This document shows, piece after piece, positions 9,059 to 17,462 of a stretch of DNA of 34,288 nt (within the stretch, counting starts at the first letter, position 1; each line of letters starts with the position of its first letter). The position numbers and the translations under genes are program-made. This DNA comes from Butyrivibrio sp. NC2007 (GTDB lineage: Bacteria > Bacillota > Clostridia > Lachnospirales > Lachnospiraceae). The notes beneath the pieces were generated by a model. The model saw nothing but the letters and a program-made list of their open reading frames with translations, was not told where the DNA came from and made no database searches. The DNA lies in assembly GCF_000421405.1 (NCBI RefSeq), contig NZ_ATWY01000025.1, forward strand, positions 1 through 34,288, read 5' to 3'.

Positions 9059-10198
9059 TTAGAAAATCCTAAGTGCCTTATCTGCCAGCTTCATAAGCGC
9101 TTCTATAAAGTAGTAATCACCATAGATGATGGACATGTTGTGGCCATCGCCGTGATAATCAACCGCGCAGTTATTAAGAAGATTGTCTGTATCCGTGCCC
9201 CAGCTTACGCGCTTTTCATCAAGTGTCCTAAGGAGCCTGAGCGCAGCATCCAAATACTTATCTGCCTCGCCATCATCATCAAGCCCCCTGGCCAGCTCGA
9301 TAAGACCTGAAGCTGTGATGGCTGCTGCCGTGGAATCCTCAAGGTCCACGTCCTTCGGCTGTCTGTAGTCGATGGGCACCAGATAGCTCTCCGGCATTTC
9401 AGAGAGCACATAGTCAGCAATCTTCGCCGAAGTCTCCAGATATTTCTTTTCCCCTGTATAAAGAGCTGACAGCGCAAAGCCGTAGATTCCCCAGCTCTGG
9501 CCTCTTGTCCAGGATGAGCCCACAGCGTATCCCTGACCGCCCAGGGTCTCAGTCACCTTGCCCGTGAATGGATCAAAGACAACGATGTGGTTAACCGATC
9601 CGTCCTCTCTGACAAATTCCTTCATGGCAGTATCCGCGTGAGCTACAGCTATCATCTTGAATCTCGGGTCCGTTGTCTCCTCGCTCGCCCAGTAAAGGAG
9701 CGGAAGGTTCATCATGCAGTCGATTATCGCATAGCCCCTTCTGTCCACGTTGTCCCAGTTGTTCCAGGCTCTGATGAAGTTCCCGGCAAGGTTGAATCTG
9801 CCGGCCATGTTATTTGCAGCCAGCATCGCCCTGTTCAGGGACTCCTTGTTCTTTTCCTGTTTGTATCTGATAACGGAAGTCGGCAGCCACTTAAAGCCGT
9901 TGTCGTGATCCAGCCCGTCAGTGTTCATAAGGTTCTTATCGAGCTTGTCCTCGACGCCTATGGCCTCCTGCCTGAACATCTCGTTTCCGGTCAGCGCAAA
10001 AAGCTGCCACATCTCGCCGCCCCAAAAGCCGTTGGTCCACCAGCATGGGTCCGAGACGCTCTTATCGTCAAACCTGCCATTTTCTGTGGTGTAGGGGATC
10101 TTGTCCCTATTTCTTTCTGTAACCACTGTCATTTTATCTTCTATCTTCTTAAGGGTCTCAAGGACCCATGCACTCTCATTTTCTGTCAGCGCTCTCAT
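9059..10198 (-). CDS. Unsaturated uronyl hydrolase, glycoside hydrolase family 88
   Basis: Removes the 4,5-unsaturated uronic acid that polysaccharide lyases leave at the non-reducing end of oligosaccharides, by hydration of the double bond. GH88 hallmarks are visible: WWTNGFWGGEMWQL (53–66), the DHDNGF segment with Asp97/Asp99, Asp160 in IIDCMMNLPLLYWA matching the second conserved catalytic aspartate, SSWTRGQSWGIYGFALS, and EDSTAAAITASGL. The length of 379 is normal for the family. No signal peptide, so it acts in the cytoplasm on imported or internally produced products. AAGGAG precedes the ATG. It lies 22 bases after the heparinase-like lyase gene, the expected producer of its substrate. 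Confidence 0.92.
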   Translation of the reverse strand: MRALTENESAWVLETLKKIEDKMTVVTERNRDKIPYTTENGRFDDKSVSDPCWWTNGFWGGEMWQLFALTGNEMFRQEAIGVEDKLDKNLMNTDGLDHDNGFKWLPTSVIRYKQEKNKESLNRAMLAANNMAGRFNLAGNFIRAWNNWDNVDRRGYAIIDCMMNLPLLYWASEETTDPRFKMIAVAHADTAMKEFVREDGSVNHIVVFDPFTGKVTETLGGQGYAVGSSWTRGQSWGIYGFALSALYTGEKKYLETSAKIADYVLSEMPESYLVPIDYRQPKDVDLEDSTAAAITASGLIELARGLDDDGEADKYLDAALRLLRTLDEKRVSWGTDTDNLLNNCAVDYHGDGHNMSIIYGDYYFIEALMKLADKALRIF

Positions 10199-10220
10199 AC
10201 CGATTCTCCTTCTCTTTTCT

Positions 10221-12149
10221 CTAACTTATCTTAAGACTTATCCTGCCGGCGCTCATCTTTATCAGCACCCTGTAAACCTCATGCTTCCAGGAAATCTTCA
10301 GTCTCTCGTCGGTGATGGGATAGGTCTGGATTTCAACGACCTCACCTCCGGTAAGAACTGCCTCTCCAAGATCTCCAATTCTGATGCATGTTTCTCCCGA
10401 AGTACCAACATTTACCTCGGGCCTTTCGTACGTCATCAGGGTCAAAAGAGCTGTCGCACTCCCTTCATACTCATCCAAAACCTCAACACCGCTCCCTTTT
10501 TTGTGGGTAATGGTCCTGAAATATCTGCGGACCTCATCGCTCTTATAAGCTCCGGCGATGTCCATTGAAAGCGAACTTGCTCCGGTTTTTGAATCCCCTT
10601 CAAGTGCAGCTAAGACGCCTTTTGCGCCAAACTCTTTTCCGTCTTTTTGCAGAATAATGCCATCATTATAGTAATCCCCGGCTGCGTCAAATCCTAGGCT
10701 GGCGATTTTTACTTCAGTATCATTTTTTATAAAGGTAGGCACGTTGTGGAACTGCGACTGCATAGTCCAGATCTCATAGCGCCTGTCGGAAAACGTCTCT
10801 CTGGTATAGGTCCCGACTCCAAGGTCGATGATAAGTGGGTTTCCTCCCTTATAGATGGTAAACGAACCCACGTCGTTGTGATTGTGGCTGTCGGCATTGT
10901 CCCCAGCCTTGGCTGCACAGATGTAAGTCTCATCCCTGCTGACCATGAGCCCCGTGCTCTCAAAGAATGAATCCCCGCAGAGCGTCTCACTCTCCGGGTA
11001 CTCTGTCATCTCTTCATAGCTAAGTGCCTGAAGCACATGGTAAAAGAGATTTATCTCTCCCGTAAGTATCCTGTCGCCATCATCAGCCTTCCTGAAATCA
11101 GCAGCTGCAAAGGAAGCCAGCACTTCATCTCCGCAAAGCTTACCAAACAAGAATTCTCTTGAAGTTCTTCTTGCGCCAACAGCTGCGCAGTCCGCGAAGT
11201 TTATGTATATGTTGTCCGTTACATTCATCTTTACGATGAAATTTGCGATGTTCTTTATTAGCGGCTCTTTAAATATCTGATCAAAGCCGGTTCCCTTAAG
11301 CACATCACTCATCAGGTACAGCGCCCCGAACAGGCACAGACCTGCGTGGGAGTAATAGGATGCTCCCTCGTTACAGCATCCGTCATCGCCGTACTCATCA
11401 AGAAAGAAGTCCAGAGATATGGCCGATCTCTCGAGGTAGTCCGTAAGCTCTTTTTCCTGAAAATATCCTTCCGCCCTTGTGAGTGCGCAGATGAGCACGT
11501 TCTGAATTATCCAGGGCGTCCAGTTGCACATGGGCTGCTCGCCGTCTCCCATCCACCAGAAGTGCTCGGTTTCATAGGGCGTAAAGATCCTCTCTTTCAG
11601 GGCGCTTTCTATAACTTCGCTGATATCAGAGCTCTTTTCCCTAAAGACAGGGCGAAGCAGATACTCAGCAAATGCCAAAAGGGCGCCGGTCTCTGCGGCG
11701 AAAAGGTCGATTATCGGATGAAGGACGTCGGGCATTTCCTGCTGCTTCTCATCCCTGATATGTGAGTTGTGGGCAGGAAGACACCAGGAAGATTCTGAGA
11801 GAATAAGGTATATTCCGTCAAGGATATCCTCGCAGAAATTCCCCTTGTTCTCTGCAAGCTCCGCCATTACAAGGCTGCAGAGTTTTCTTCTTCTGGAAAA
11901 ATACAGTTCCTCAAACCTTACTCTGTTTCCGTTTTTTGAAAACTCCAGATAGTCGGACAAAAGGATCACGGACCAGGGCTCTTTGTTAGCTCTTTTACCA
12001 TCTTCTATGAGCATGTCCTTAAGATGCGCCGGGAGCCCTTCGTACTCCTTCCTGTCACTGATGTCAGGACACAAAGAAAACGCGCACAGTGAGCGCGTTT
12101 CCTTAAAGTAGTCGTATACGAGGTGTCTATGTGAAATCTCTTTTGCCAT
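10221..12149 (-). CDS. Heparinase II/III-like polysaccharide lyase
   Basis: 642 residues with the two-part layout of the heparinase II/III superfamily: an alpha-helical toroid (about 60–380) and a beta-sandwich domain. Motifs include NWTPWI (209–214), GCCNEGASYYSHAG (257–270), SHNHNDVGSFTIYKGGNP (421–438, histidines 422 and 424), then DLGVGTYTRE with Tyr448 and QFHNVPTF with His468. These are the regions that carry catalytic Tyr/His and metal-binding residues in known members. It should cleave a uronate-containing glycan by beta-elimination, making the unsaturated ends that the adjacent GH88 removes. No signal peptide, which is unlike many secreted lyases, so imported oligosaccharides are the likely substrate. 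The exact PL family and glycan cannot be read from sequence. Confidence 0.88.
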   Translation of the reverse strand: MAKEISHRHLVYDYFKETRSLCAFSLCPDISDRKEYEGLPAHLKDMLIEDGKRANKEPWSVILLSDYLEFSKNGNRVRFEELYFSRRRKLCSLVMAELAENKGNFCEDILDGIYLILSESSWCLPAHNSHIRDEKQQEMPDVLHPIIDLFAAETGALLAFAEYLLRPVFREKSSDISEVIESALKERIFTPYETEHFWWMGDGEQPMCNWTPWIIQNVLICALTRAEGYFQEKELTDYLERSAISLDFFLDEYGDDGCCNEGASYYSHAGLCLFGALYLMSDVLKGTGFDQIFKEPLIKNIANFIVKMNVTDNIYINFADCAAVGARRTSREFLFGKLCGDEVLASFAAADFRKADDGDRILTGEINLFYHVLQALSYEEMTEYPESETLCGDSFFESTGLMVSRDETYICAAKAGDNADSHNHNDVGSFTIYKGGNPLIIDLGVGTYTRETFSDRRYEIWTMQSQFHNVPTFIKNDTEVKIASLGFDAAGDYYNDGIILQKDGKEFGAKGVLAALEGDSKTGASSLSMDIAGAYKSDEVRRYFRTITHKKGSGVEVLDEYEGSATALLTLMTYERPEVNVGTSGETCIRIGDLGEAVLTGGEVVEIQTYPITDERLKISWKHEVYRVLIKMSAGRISLKIS

Positions 12150-12153
12150 CTGA

Positions 12154-12990
12154 TCATCCCTTTACTGCACCGGTTGTAATGCCGGCAACGAAGTACTTCT
12201 GAAGTGAAATAAACACAATAAATACCGGTATTAATGATAACACAGATGCTGCCATAATAAGACCATATTCGGCAGAGTACTGCGAAATAAACATCTTCAG
12301 TCCGATCTGCAATGTCTTCTTGGACTCGGTGGTCAGATAGATGAGTGGTCCAAGGAAGTCGTTCCAGGTGTTAACGAAGGTAAAGATGATCAGTGTTGAC
12401 AGCGCAGGCTTTGAGAGCGGAAGCATGATCTTGGCGTAGATCTCGTACTCACTCATTCCGTCGATCCTGGCTGCTTCGCACAGCGAATCCGGGATTCCCT
12501 CGTAGAACTGTCTCATGAGGAACACTCCAAAGGCCGAGAAAGCCTGAAGTATGATGATGGCAAGGTGCGTATCTGCAAGGCCGAGGCTTCTCATGAACAT
12601 GAACTGAGGAACCATGTAAACCTGCCATGGAACTGCGATGGTTGCCACGTATGCCAGGAACAAAAGATCTCTTCCCTTGAATTCCAGCTTGGCAAAGGCG
12701 TAGGCTGCAAAGCTCGAGGTAAAGAGCTGGAGCAGTGTGACGATAAGTGTCAGCTTGGCTGTGTTCAATGTGAACTTTGCCAGAGGGATCTTGGTCCAGA
12801 TATCAATGTAGTTCTGCCATCTGGGCGCCTTGGGGATCCACTCGAAGGGAATTACGAATACGTCCTTGTTAAACTTAAGCGATGCGGAGATCATCCAAAG
12901 GAAAGGCACAAGCATCATAAGTGCCAGGAGGATCAGCAGCGCATAGATTATGATATTTCCTATTATGCGATTGTTCTTTTTGCTCTTCAC
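12154..12990 (-). CDS. Sugar ABC transporter permease, MalG/CUT1 type
   Basis: Inner-membrane channel subunit of a carbohydrate importer. Six membrane segments are visible, and the cytoplasmic EAA loop reads CEAARIDGMSEYEIYAKIML, ending in LPLSKPA, which contacts the ATPase. The C-terminus KYFVAGITTGAVKG is typical of MalG-like subunits. The open frame extends to 13059, but that extension overlaps the upstream permease gene. GTG at 12990 has GGGGAGG 8 bases before it and gives a normal 278-residue protein beginning with a short Lys/Asn-rich cytoplasmic tail. Operon position is between the partner permease and the lyase. No ATPase gene accompanies it, so a shared MsmX/MsmK-like ATPase encoded elsewhere is inferred. 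Confidence 0.92.
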   Translation of the reverse strand: MKSKKNNRIIGNIIIYALLILLALMMLVPFLWMISASLKFNKDVFVIPFEWIPKAPRWQNYIDIWTKIPLAKFTLNTAKLTLIVTLLQLFTSSFAAYAFAKLEFKGRDLLFLAYVATIAVPWQVYMVPQFMFMRSLGLADTHLAIIILQAFSAFGVFLMRQFYEGIPDSLCEAARIDGMSEYEIYAKIMLPLSKPALSTLIIFTFVNTWNDFLGPLIYLTTESKKTLQIGLKMFISQYSAEYGLIMAASVLSLIPVFIVFISLQKYFVAGITTGAVKG

Positions 12991-13006
12991 TTTTGATTCC
13001 TCCCCG

Positions 13007-13930
13007 TCAGTCGTTAGCGTAATTCTTCTCACCCCTGAACTGGATGAGTGTAACAACAAGAACTATGGCAAAGAGCACCAGTGCTGATGCAGAAGCTCTT
13101 CCCAGCTTCCAGTTTCTGAAAGCTTCCTCGTAGATGTAGTAAACAAGAACGATGGCGCTCTTATTGACAACACCGTTGGAGCCTCCTGCCAGCATATAAA
13201 CAATGTCATATACCTTGAAGCAGTTGATAGTAAGCATGATTGTTACAAAGAAAGTGGTGGGCTTGAGCTGCGGAACAGTGATGTGCAAAAACTTCTGCCA
13301 TGCATTTGCTCCGTCCAGGGAAGCGGCTTCATAAAGGTCTTCGCTGATTCCCTGAAGTCCCGCCAGATAAATGACCATATAGTAACCCATGTTCTTCCAT
13401 ACGGAGAACATGATAATTGTCAACATTACCGTACTTGATGATGCAGCCCACTTAAGAGGCTGAGCATGAAATACGTTCATAAGAAGCTGATTCACGATTC
13501 CGCCCTTGGCCGGTGTAAAGAGCATGTTCCATACAGCAGCAACGGCAACCAGTGAAGCAACATATGGGAAGAAGGCAACGGTTCTGAAAAAGCTCTTTCC
13601 CTTGATCTTCTGATTGAGAAGAATAGCCAGTGCCAGCGCCATTACAAGAGTTACGGGCACTGTGAATATACTGTAGATGATCGTATTCTTTAAGGCAGAT
13701 GTGAATCTGTCGTCTGCAAATATCTGCGTGAAGTTGCTAAGACCCACAAACTTCATCGCATTACTTCCGTCCCACTCAGCAAAAGACATGAGCAGGGCCA
13801 GGATTATAGGTCCAAGGGTAAATACTGCAAACCCTATAAAGTTCGGTGCGATAAATGAATAGGCCACCAGATTTCTTTTCCTCTGGCGTCTCTTCATATT
13901 CTGTTCCATTGCAGTAAGTTCTGCAGCCAT
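13007..13930 (-). CDS. Sugar ABC transporter permease, MalF/UgpA/CUT1 type
   Basis: First permease of the importer: six membrane segments after a basic cytoplasmic N-terminus (MKRRQRKRN) and the EAA loop YEAASLDGANAWQKFLHITV followed by PQLKPT. The open frame reaches ATG 14014, which would add 28 residues. Sixteen of those are read through the 85-bp palindrome, and the rest is low-complexity Glu/Thr. The start at 13930 (MAAELTAMEQ) is preferred because GAGGA lies 7 bases upstream and the palindrome then remains non-coding. This gives 307 residues, a usual size. It follows the binding-protein gene across a terminator-like hairpin and the palindrome, so its expression should be lower than that of the binding protein. 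Confidence 0.92.
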   Translation of the reverse strand: MAAELTAMEQNMKRRQRKRNLVAYSFIAPNFIGFAVFTLGPIILALLMSFAEWDGSNAMKFVGLSNFTQIFADDRFTSALKNTIIYSIFTVPVTLVMALALAILLNQKIKGKSFFRTVAFFPYVASLVAVAAVWNMLFTPAKGGIVNQLLMNVFHAQPLKWAASSSTVMLTIIMFSVWKNMGYYMVIYLAGLQGISEDLYEAASLDGANAWQKFLHITVPQLKPTTFFVTIMLTINCFKVYDIVYMLAGGSNGVVNKSAIVLVYYIYEEAFRNWKLGRASASALVLFAIVLVVTLIQFRGEKNYAND

Positions 13931-13966
13931 GTGTGTTTCCTCATTTTCCTTCGATTCAGTTTCAGC

Positions 13967-14051
13967 TTGGTGAGTCACTGGGGACGTTTCAGATTGACTC
14001 ATTTTGTGAAGCAAAATGAGTCAATCTGAAACGTCCCCAGTGACTCACCAA
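13967..14051. repeat. 85-bp perfect palindrome, copy 1 of a REP/MITE-like element
   Basis: Two 40-base arms (13967–14006 and 14012–14051) are exact reverse complements around the loop TGAAG. Each arm contains TGAGTCA, the core GGGGACGTTTCAG and TTGACTCATTTTG. No T-tract follows either arm, so it is not a classic terminator. A near-identical copy, with the loop in reverse orientation, lies at 18751–18831. Short GGGGACG-containing palindromes like this are, in my recollection, scattered in Clostridia and resemble elements mobilised by REP-associated (Y1-type) transposases. No such transposase gene is in this window. It separates the binding-protein gene from the permease genes. Confidence 0.9.
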
Positions 14052-14063
14052 TGCCTTTTTCCT

Positions 14064-14107
14064 AAAAAGAGCACTTGAATTAGGGCTTTCCTGAAATTCA
14101 AGTGCTC
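14064..14107 (-). terminator. Partial terminator/attenuator after the binding-protein gene
   Basis: Arms GAGCACTTGAATT (14069–14081) and AATTCAAGTGCTC (14095–14107) form a perfect 13-bp stem with a 13-base loop. On the minus strand it is followed by TTTTT (14068–14064), then AGGAAAAA. It is 28 bases past the binding-protein stop and ahead of the permeases. This is the usual place for a leaky terminator that raises binding protein over permease, which is inference here. Confidence 0.7.
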
Positions 14108-14135
14108 CTTCTTTTTGGTATCTGATTATAATTTA

Positions 14136-15515
14136 TTACTGAGCAAGAACTGCCTGAACACCTTCGTTCATTGCAGCGATACCATCATCAACGCTTACTT
14201 CCTCATTCATGATAAGGTCGTGCTGCTCGTTGAGAACTGTCTCGATCTCAGATGACTTGTCGTTTGCAGGCATCTCAAGATATGTGTGGCTTGTGATAAG
14301 AGCTTCCTTGGAAGCATCGTCTGTTGGGAAGCCGTCCATAGATGCGATGATGTCAACGATTGTCTTGTTGGTCATAGCAGGGATGTTACCTGTAGAAGCC
14401 ATAACCTCTGCACCCTCAGCGCCGCTTACGAACTTAACGAAATCCCAAGCTGCATCCTTATTAGGAGCTGATGTAGGAACTGCAAGAGCTGTGATTGTTG
14501 AAAGAGTTGAACCGGGCTCAACACCGTCAGCGTGAGGATACTTAACAATACCCCAGTTTGTGCAGTCTGTGTACTCACCGTCTTTGATCTTCTGGATAAG
14601 AGTTGCGATGAACCATGATCCCATGTTCATTGTAGCTACGTTACCCTGAGCAAATGCTGCTGAGTAGTGAAGTCCCTGTGTCTTAAGTGTTGCATAATCC
14701 ATGCAGACACCGTCTTTCTGCTGATTAAGAACCATCTCGTAGTAAGGCTTTGTGAAGTCATACTCGCCATCAACGATGGTGTGCTTGCCATCAAGGATAC
14801 CATCAAGCTGGATTGTTGATCTCCATGTGTGGTAGTGAGATCCGTAAACCTCAGCACCTGGTGTTGTATCTGTAACGCTTCTTGCAAGCTTGTCGTACTC
14901 TTCCCATGTCATGTCGTTTGTAGGGTAAGCAACGCCTGCCTTATCAAAGATGTCCTTGTTATAGAAGAGAACCCAGATATCTGATCTGAAAGGAAGCTCA
15001 TAGAGGTTTCCGTCGATAGTAACCTGATCTGTTACTCCGTTGTAGAGTGAAAGATCAACGCCGTCTGCTGCGATGCGGTCGTTAAGGGGCTCAAGAACGC
15101 CCTTGTTAACCAGTGATACGTAGCCGGGAACGTCCTTAATTGTTACTACGTCGAAGTCTGAACCTGCTCCTGAAAGCTGTGTTCCAAGAACTGTGCTGTA
15201 ATCTGTTGATCCAAGGTCAACCATCTCGATGGTTACATTTGGATGTGCTGCTGTATAAGCGTCGATAAGTGGCTGATAGTAAACTGTGCTTGATACATCC
15301 CAAAGAGCCCACTTAAGTGTTACTGGCTCATCAGATGTAGCTTCCGGTGTCTCAGCTGCTGCCTGTGTATCTGCTGCAGGAGCTGCCTCGGGCTGTGCCT
15401 GTGTTTCTGTCTGTGCTGTGTCTGCTGCAGGAGCCTGCTCTGCTGCTCCGCAAGCGGTGATGCTTGCAACGACCATGGTCATAGCAAGTAAAGAGCTAAG
15501 AATTCTCTTTTTCAT
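14136..15515 (-). CDS. Extracellular sugar-binding lipoprotein of the ABC importer
   Basis: Family 1 solute-binding protein that captures oligosaccharide outside the membrane and delivers it to the two permeases. The signal MKKRILSSLLAMTMVVASITAC has its lipobox cysteine at residue 22. A low-complexity Ala/Gln/Pro/Glu/Thr linker follows (about 23–65) and tethers the binding domain. The mature part has the family features YTAAHPNVTIEMVDLGSTDY, a VSLVNKGVLEPLND segment, LPFRSDIWVLFYNKDIFDKA and a late GAEGAEVMASTGNIPA segment. 459 residues is typical. The gene is first in the PUL operon and has the promoter at 15596–15624. The ligand is inferred from neighbours to be a uronate-containing oligosaccharide. 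Confidence 0.95.
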   Translation of the reverse strand: MKKRILSSLLAMTMVVASITACGAAEQAPAADTAQTETQAQPEAAPAADTQAAAETPEATSDEPVTLKWALWDVSSTVYYQPLIDAYTAAHPNVTIEMVDLGSTDYSTVLGTQLSGAGSDFDVVTIKDVPGYVSLVNKGVLEPLNDRIAADGVDLSLYNGVTDQVTIDGNLYELPFRSDIWVLFYNKDIFDKAGVAYPTNDMTWEEYDKLARSVTDTTPGAEVYGSHYHTWRSTIQLDGILDGKHTIVDGEYDFTKPYYEMVLNQQKDGVCMDYATLKTQGLHYSAAFAQGNVATMNMGSWFIATLIQKIKDGEYTDCTNWGIVKYPHADGVEPGSTLSTITALAVPTSAPNKDAAWDFVKFVSGAEGAEVMASTGNIPAMTNKTIVDIIASMDGFPTDDASKEALITSHTYLEMPANDKSSEIETVLNEQHDLIMNEEVSVDDGIAAMNEGVQAVLAQ

Positions 15516-15594
15516 ATTAACCTCCCTCTCAAGGTGCCATCACATGACGGCTTGTTTGTTATACACATAGTTTATATTTTGTTAATAATTGAAT

Positions 15595-15606
15595 GAATGT
15601 ACATTC
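15595..15606. promoter_or_regulatory. Dyad overlapping the -10 box, candidate operator
   Basis: GAATGTACATTC is a perfect 12-bp palindrome that covers the -10 hexamer (15596–15601) of the binding-protein promoter. A regulator bound here would block or reposition RNA polymerase. The divergent AraC-type response regulator is a candidate, but AraC proteins usually bind direct repeats, so the link is tentative. Confidence 0.35.
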
Positions 15607-15624
15607 TTTATTTCTTGTTGTCAA
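15596..15624 (-). promoter_or_regulatory. Promoter of the PUL operon
   Basis: On the minus strand TTGACA (15624–15619, a perfect -35) and TACATT (15601–15596) are 17 bases apart. A/T tracts upstream (15623–15650) look like an UP-element. The predicted start near 15589 gives a leader of about 75 bases before the binding-protein ATG, which has a GGGAGGTTAA ribosome-binding site. Confidence 0.65.
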
Positions 15625-15689
15625 AAAAATGCAATTTTTTTATATAAAATTGTATTTTCTTTATTTCCCCACTGCTCTAATATATACCT

Positions 15690-17438
15690 ATGCATACCAA
15701 AAAACACTCTATTCGTAACAAAATCGTGTTATGGGCTGTGGGTTTTGCCCTCATCATAGCTCTGGCAGTTGCCTGTGCAAGCTACGTTCTCTCCGCCAGG
15801 TACCTCAGGGAAAACCAGCAGCAGTCTGCGCTCACCAACATCCACGTCCTCGGTGGCGATCTGGATTCCGACATAAATACCGTTATCACCTTCACCAACT
15901 GGATATGCCTCGACAGTACCATCGGCAACTATCTCCGCACCGTGGACAGGTCTTATGCCAATGACATTCAGGCCGGCAGGAAGCTCTCAGTCGGCGCCTG
16001 GAATCATCTCAATAACGAATTTAATATAGTAGGTGTCAGAAATTCCGTAACAAGGGTCATCATCTCAACTCCCGGCGGAACTCAGTTCCTTCAGTGTGTC
16101 TCGGGAGGTAACGATCAGTCCGTCACCGATGTGCCCATGACCATTATGGATACTTCGTTCTTCGATGATCTTATCACTGCTCCCGGCTTTAAGTGGAACG
16201 GCTTTTATCCCAATCCCTTAAGTAAAAACGGCAATCCAAAGGTCATCCCCATCATCAGGCCCATCCACAGCTCATCCTCCTCGGCCATCATCGGCTGGGT
16301 TTACATGGATATTCCGATCTCTGTCATAACCGATTCGCTAAAGAGCTTTGTGCTGACGGAAGATGATGCACTTTATATCACATTCAGCAAGGGCGTAACT
16401 TACAGATATACGGATGAAGGTCTTTTAAAAGAGACTGTTCCTGAAGGCGCGATTTCCTATACCCTCCCGGACTCGGGCTGGACACTGTCCTACCTTCCGT
16501 CAAAAGCCGCACTGATAAACAGGATGCGATCCTATCAGCTCATGATCATGGTCATCTTCCTTGTCATTCTCTTTGCAGGCGTGATGCTTAGTTTTTCTCT
16601 GCACAGGACCATAACAAGACCTGTTGACCGCCTGATAAGCAGGCTCGATACAATCGGTCAGGGCGACTTCTCACGTGATGAGAAGATCGAGTGGAACAAC
16701 GAGCTGGGCGAGATCGGCCGTGGCATCAACAACCTCTCCGAGAACGTATCCGATCTTATGAACAAAAGACTTCTCGACGAAAAGGCAAGGCACGACCTGG
16801 AATACCAGATACTTCAATCCCAGATCAATCCTCACTTTTTGTACAACACATTAAATACCATCAAGTGGATGGCAACTATCCAGGGGTCGGAGGGCATCGC
16901 GGATATGTCGACATCTCTTTCGCGCCTTATGAAGAACATCGCAAAGAGCACTGAGGACCTGATCCCGATCAGCGATGAATTCTCGCTGGTCGATGACTAT
17001 TTTACCATTATGAAATACCGCTACGGCGGAACCATCGATCTTGAGTACATCACAGATGACGAAGCACTGCTAAAGCAGCACATCAACAGGTTCTCCCTGC
17101 AGCCCATAATCGAGAACGCCATCTTCCACGGCATCGAGCCCAAGGGCAGCGCAGGCAGGATCACCATCCACACTTATCGCAAGGACGGCAATGTTATAAT
17201 AGATGTTACCGACAACGGCGTTGGCATGACATCGGAGGCAATTGCCGAAGTGCTCTCCGGCGCAAGCCAGACCAGCACCGAGTTCTTCAAGCAGATCGGC
17301 GTTTACAATGTCAACGAGCGCATCAAATATACTTTCGGCGAGGGCTACGGAATCACGATAGAAAGCGAGCCGGGAGTCTACACCACCATGAGATTTACGC
17401 TTCCCTTTATCGCACCACCGGAAGAAAAATATATGTAA
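15690..17438 (+). CDS. Sensor histidine kinase, YesM-like
   Basis: Membrane sensor of a two-component system that pairs with the next gene. Membrane segment 1 is at about residues 12–33, followed by an extracytoplasmic Cache-like sensor domain (about 35–280), membrane segment 2 (284–303), a HAMP linker (304–357), and the His_kinase family domain with phospho-acceptor His382 in QINPHFLYNTLNTIKW. The ATPase domain has the N-box IIENAIFHG and G-box DNGVGM. YesM/YesN pairs next to CUT1 importers usually control the importer and its enzymes, and this one is divergent from the PUL operon. No ribosome-binding site is visible before the ATG. A TAATAT box ends only 6 bases upstream, so a leaderless transcript is possible. 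Confidence 0.93.
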   Translation: MHTKKHSIRNKIVLWAVGFALIIALAVACASYVLSARYLRENQQQSALTNIHVLGGDLDSDINTVITFTNWICLDSTIGNYLRTVDRSYANDIQAGRKLSVGAWNHLNNEFNIVGVRNSVTRVIISTPGGTQFLQCVSGGNDQSVTDVPMTIMDTSFFDDLITAPGFKWNGFYPNPLSKNGNPKVIPIIRPIHSSSSSAIIGWVYMDIPISVITDSLKSFVLTEDDALYITFSKGVTYRYTDEGLLKETVPEGAISYTLPDSGWTLSYLPSKAALINRMRSYQLMIMVIFLVILFAGVMLSFSLHRTITRPVDRLISRLDTIGQGDFSRDEKIEWNNELGEIGRGINNLSENVSDLMNKRLLDEKARHDLEYQILQSQINPHFLYNTLNTIKWMATIQGSEGIADMSTSLSRLMKNIAKSTEDLIPISDEFSLVDDYFTIMKYRYGGTIDLEYITDDEALLKQHINRFSLQPIIENAIFHGIEPKGSAGRITIHTYRKDGNVIIDVTDNGVGMTSEAIAEVLSGASQTSTEFFKQIGVYNVNERIKYTFGEGYGITIESEPGVYTTMRFTLPFIAPPEEKYM

Positions 17439-17462
17439 TAACAAGTTGGAGTTTTAAGATCA

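Noticed and set aside
13007..13059. Start at 13059 for the second permease
   Set aside because: It would overlap the upstream gene by over 50 bases without a ribosome-binding site; GTG 12990 has GGGGAGG 8 bases upstream.
13967..14051. Palindromes as simple rho-independent terminators
   Set aside because: Neither copy is followed by a T-run on either strand, and the arms are far longer than a terminator needs; a repeat element is a better description.
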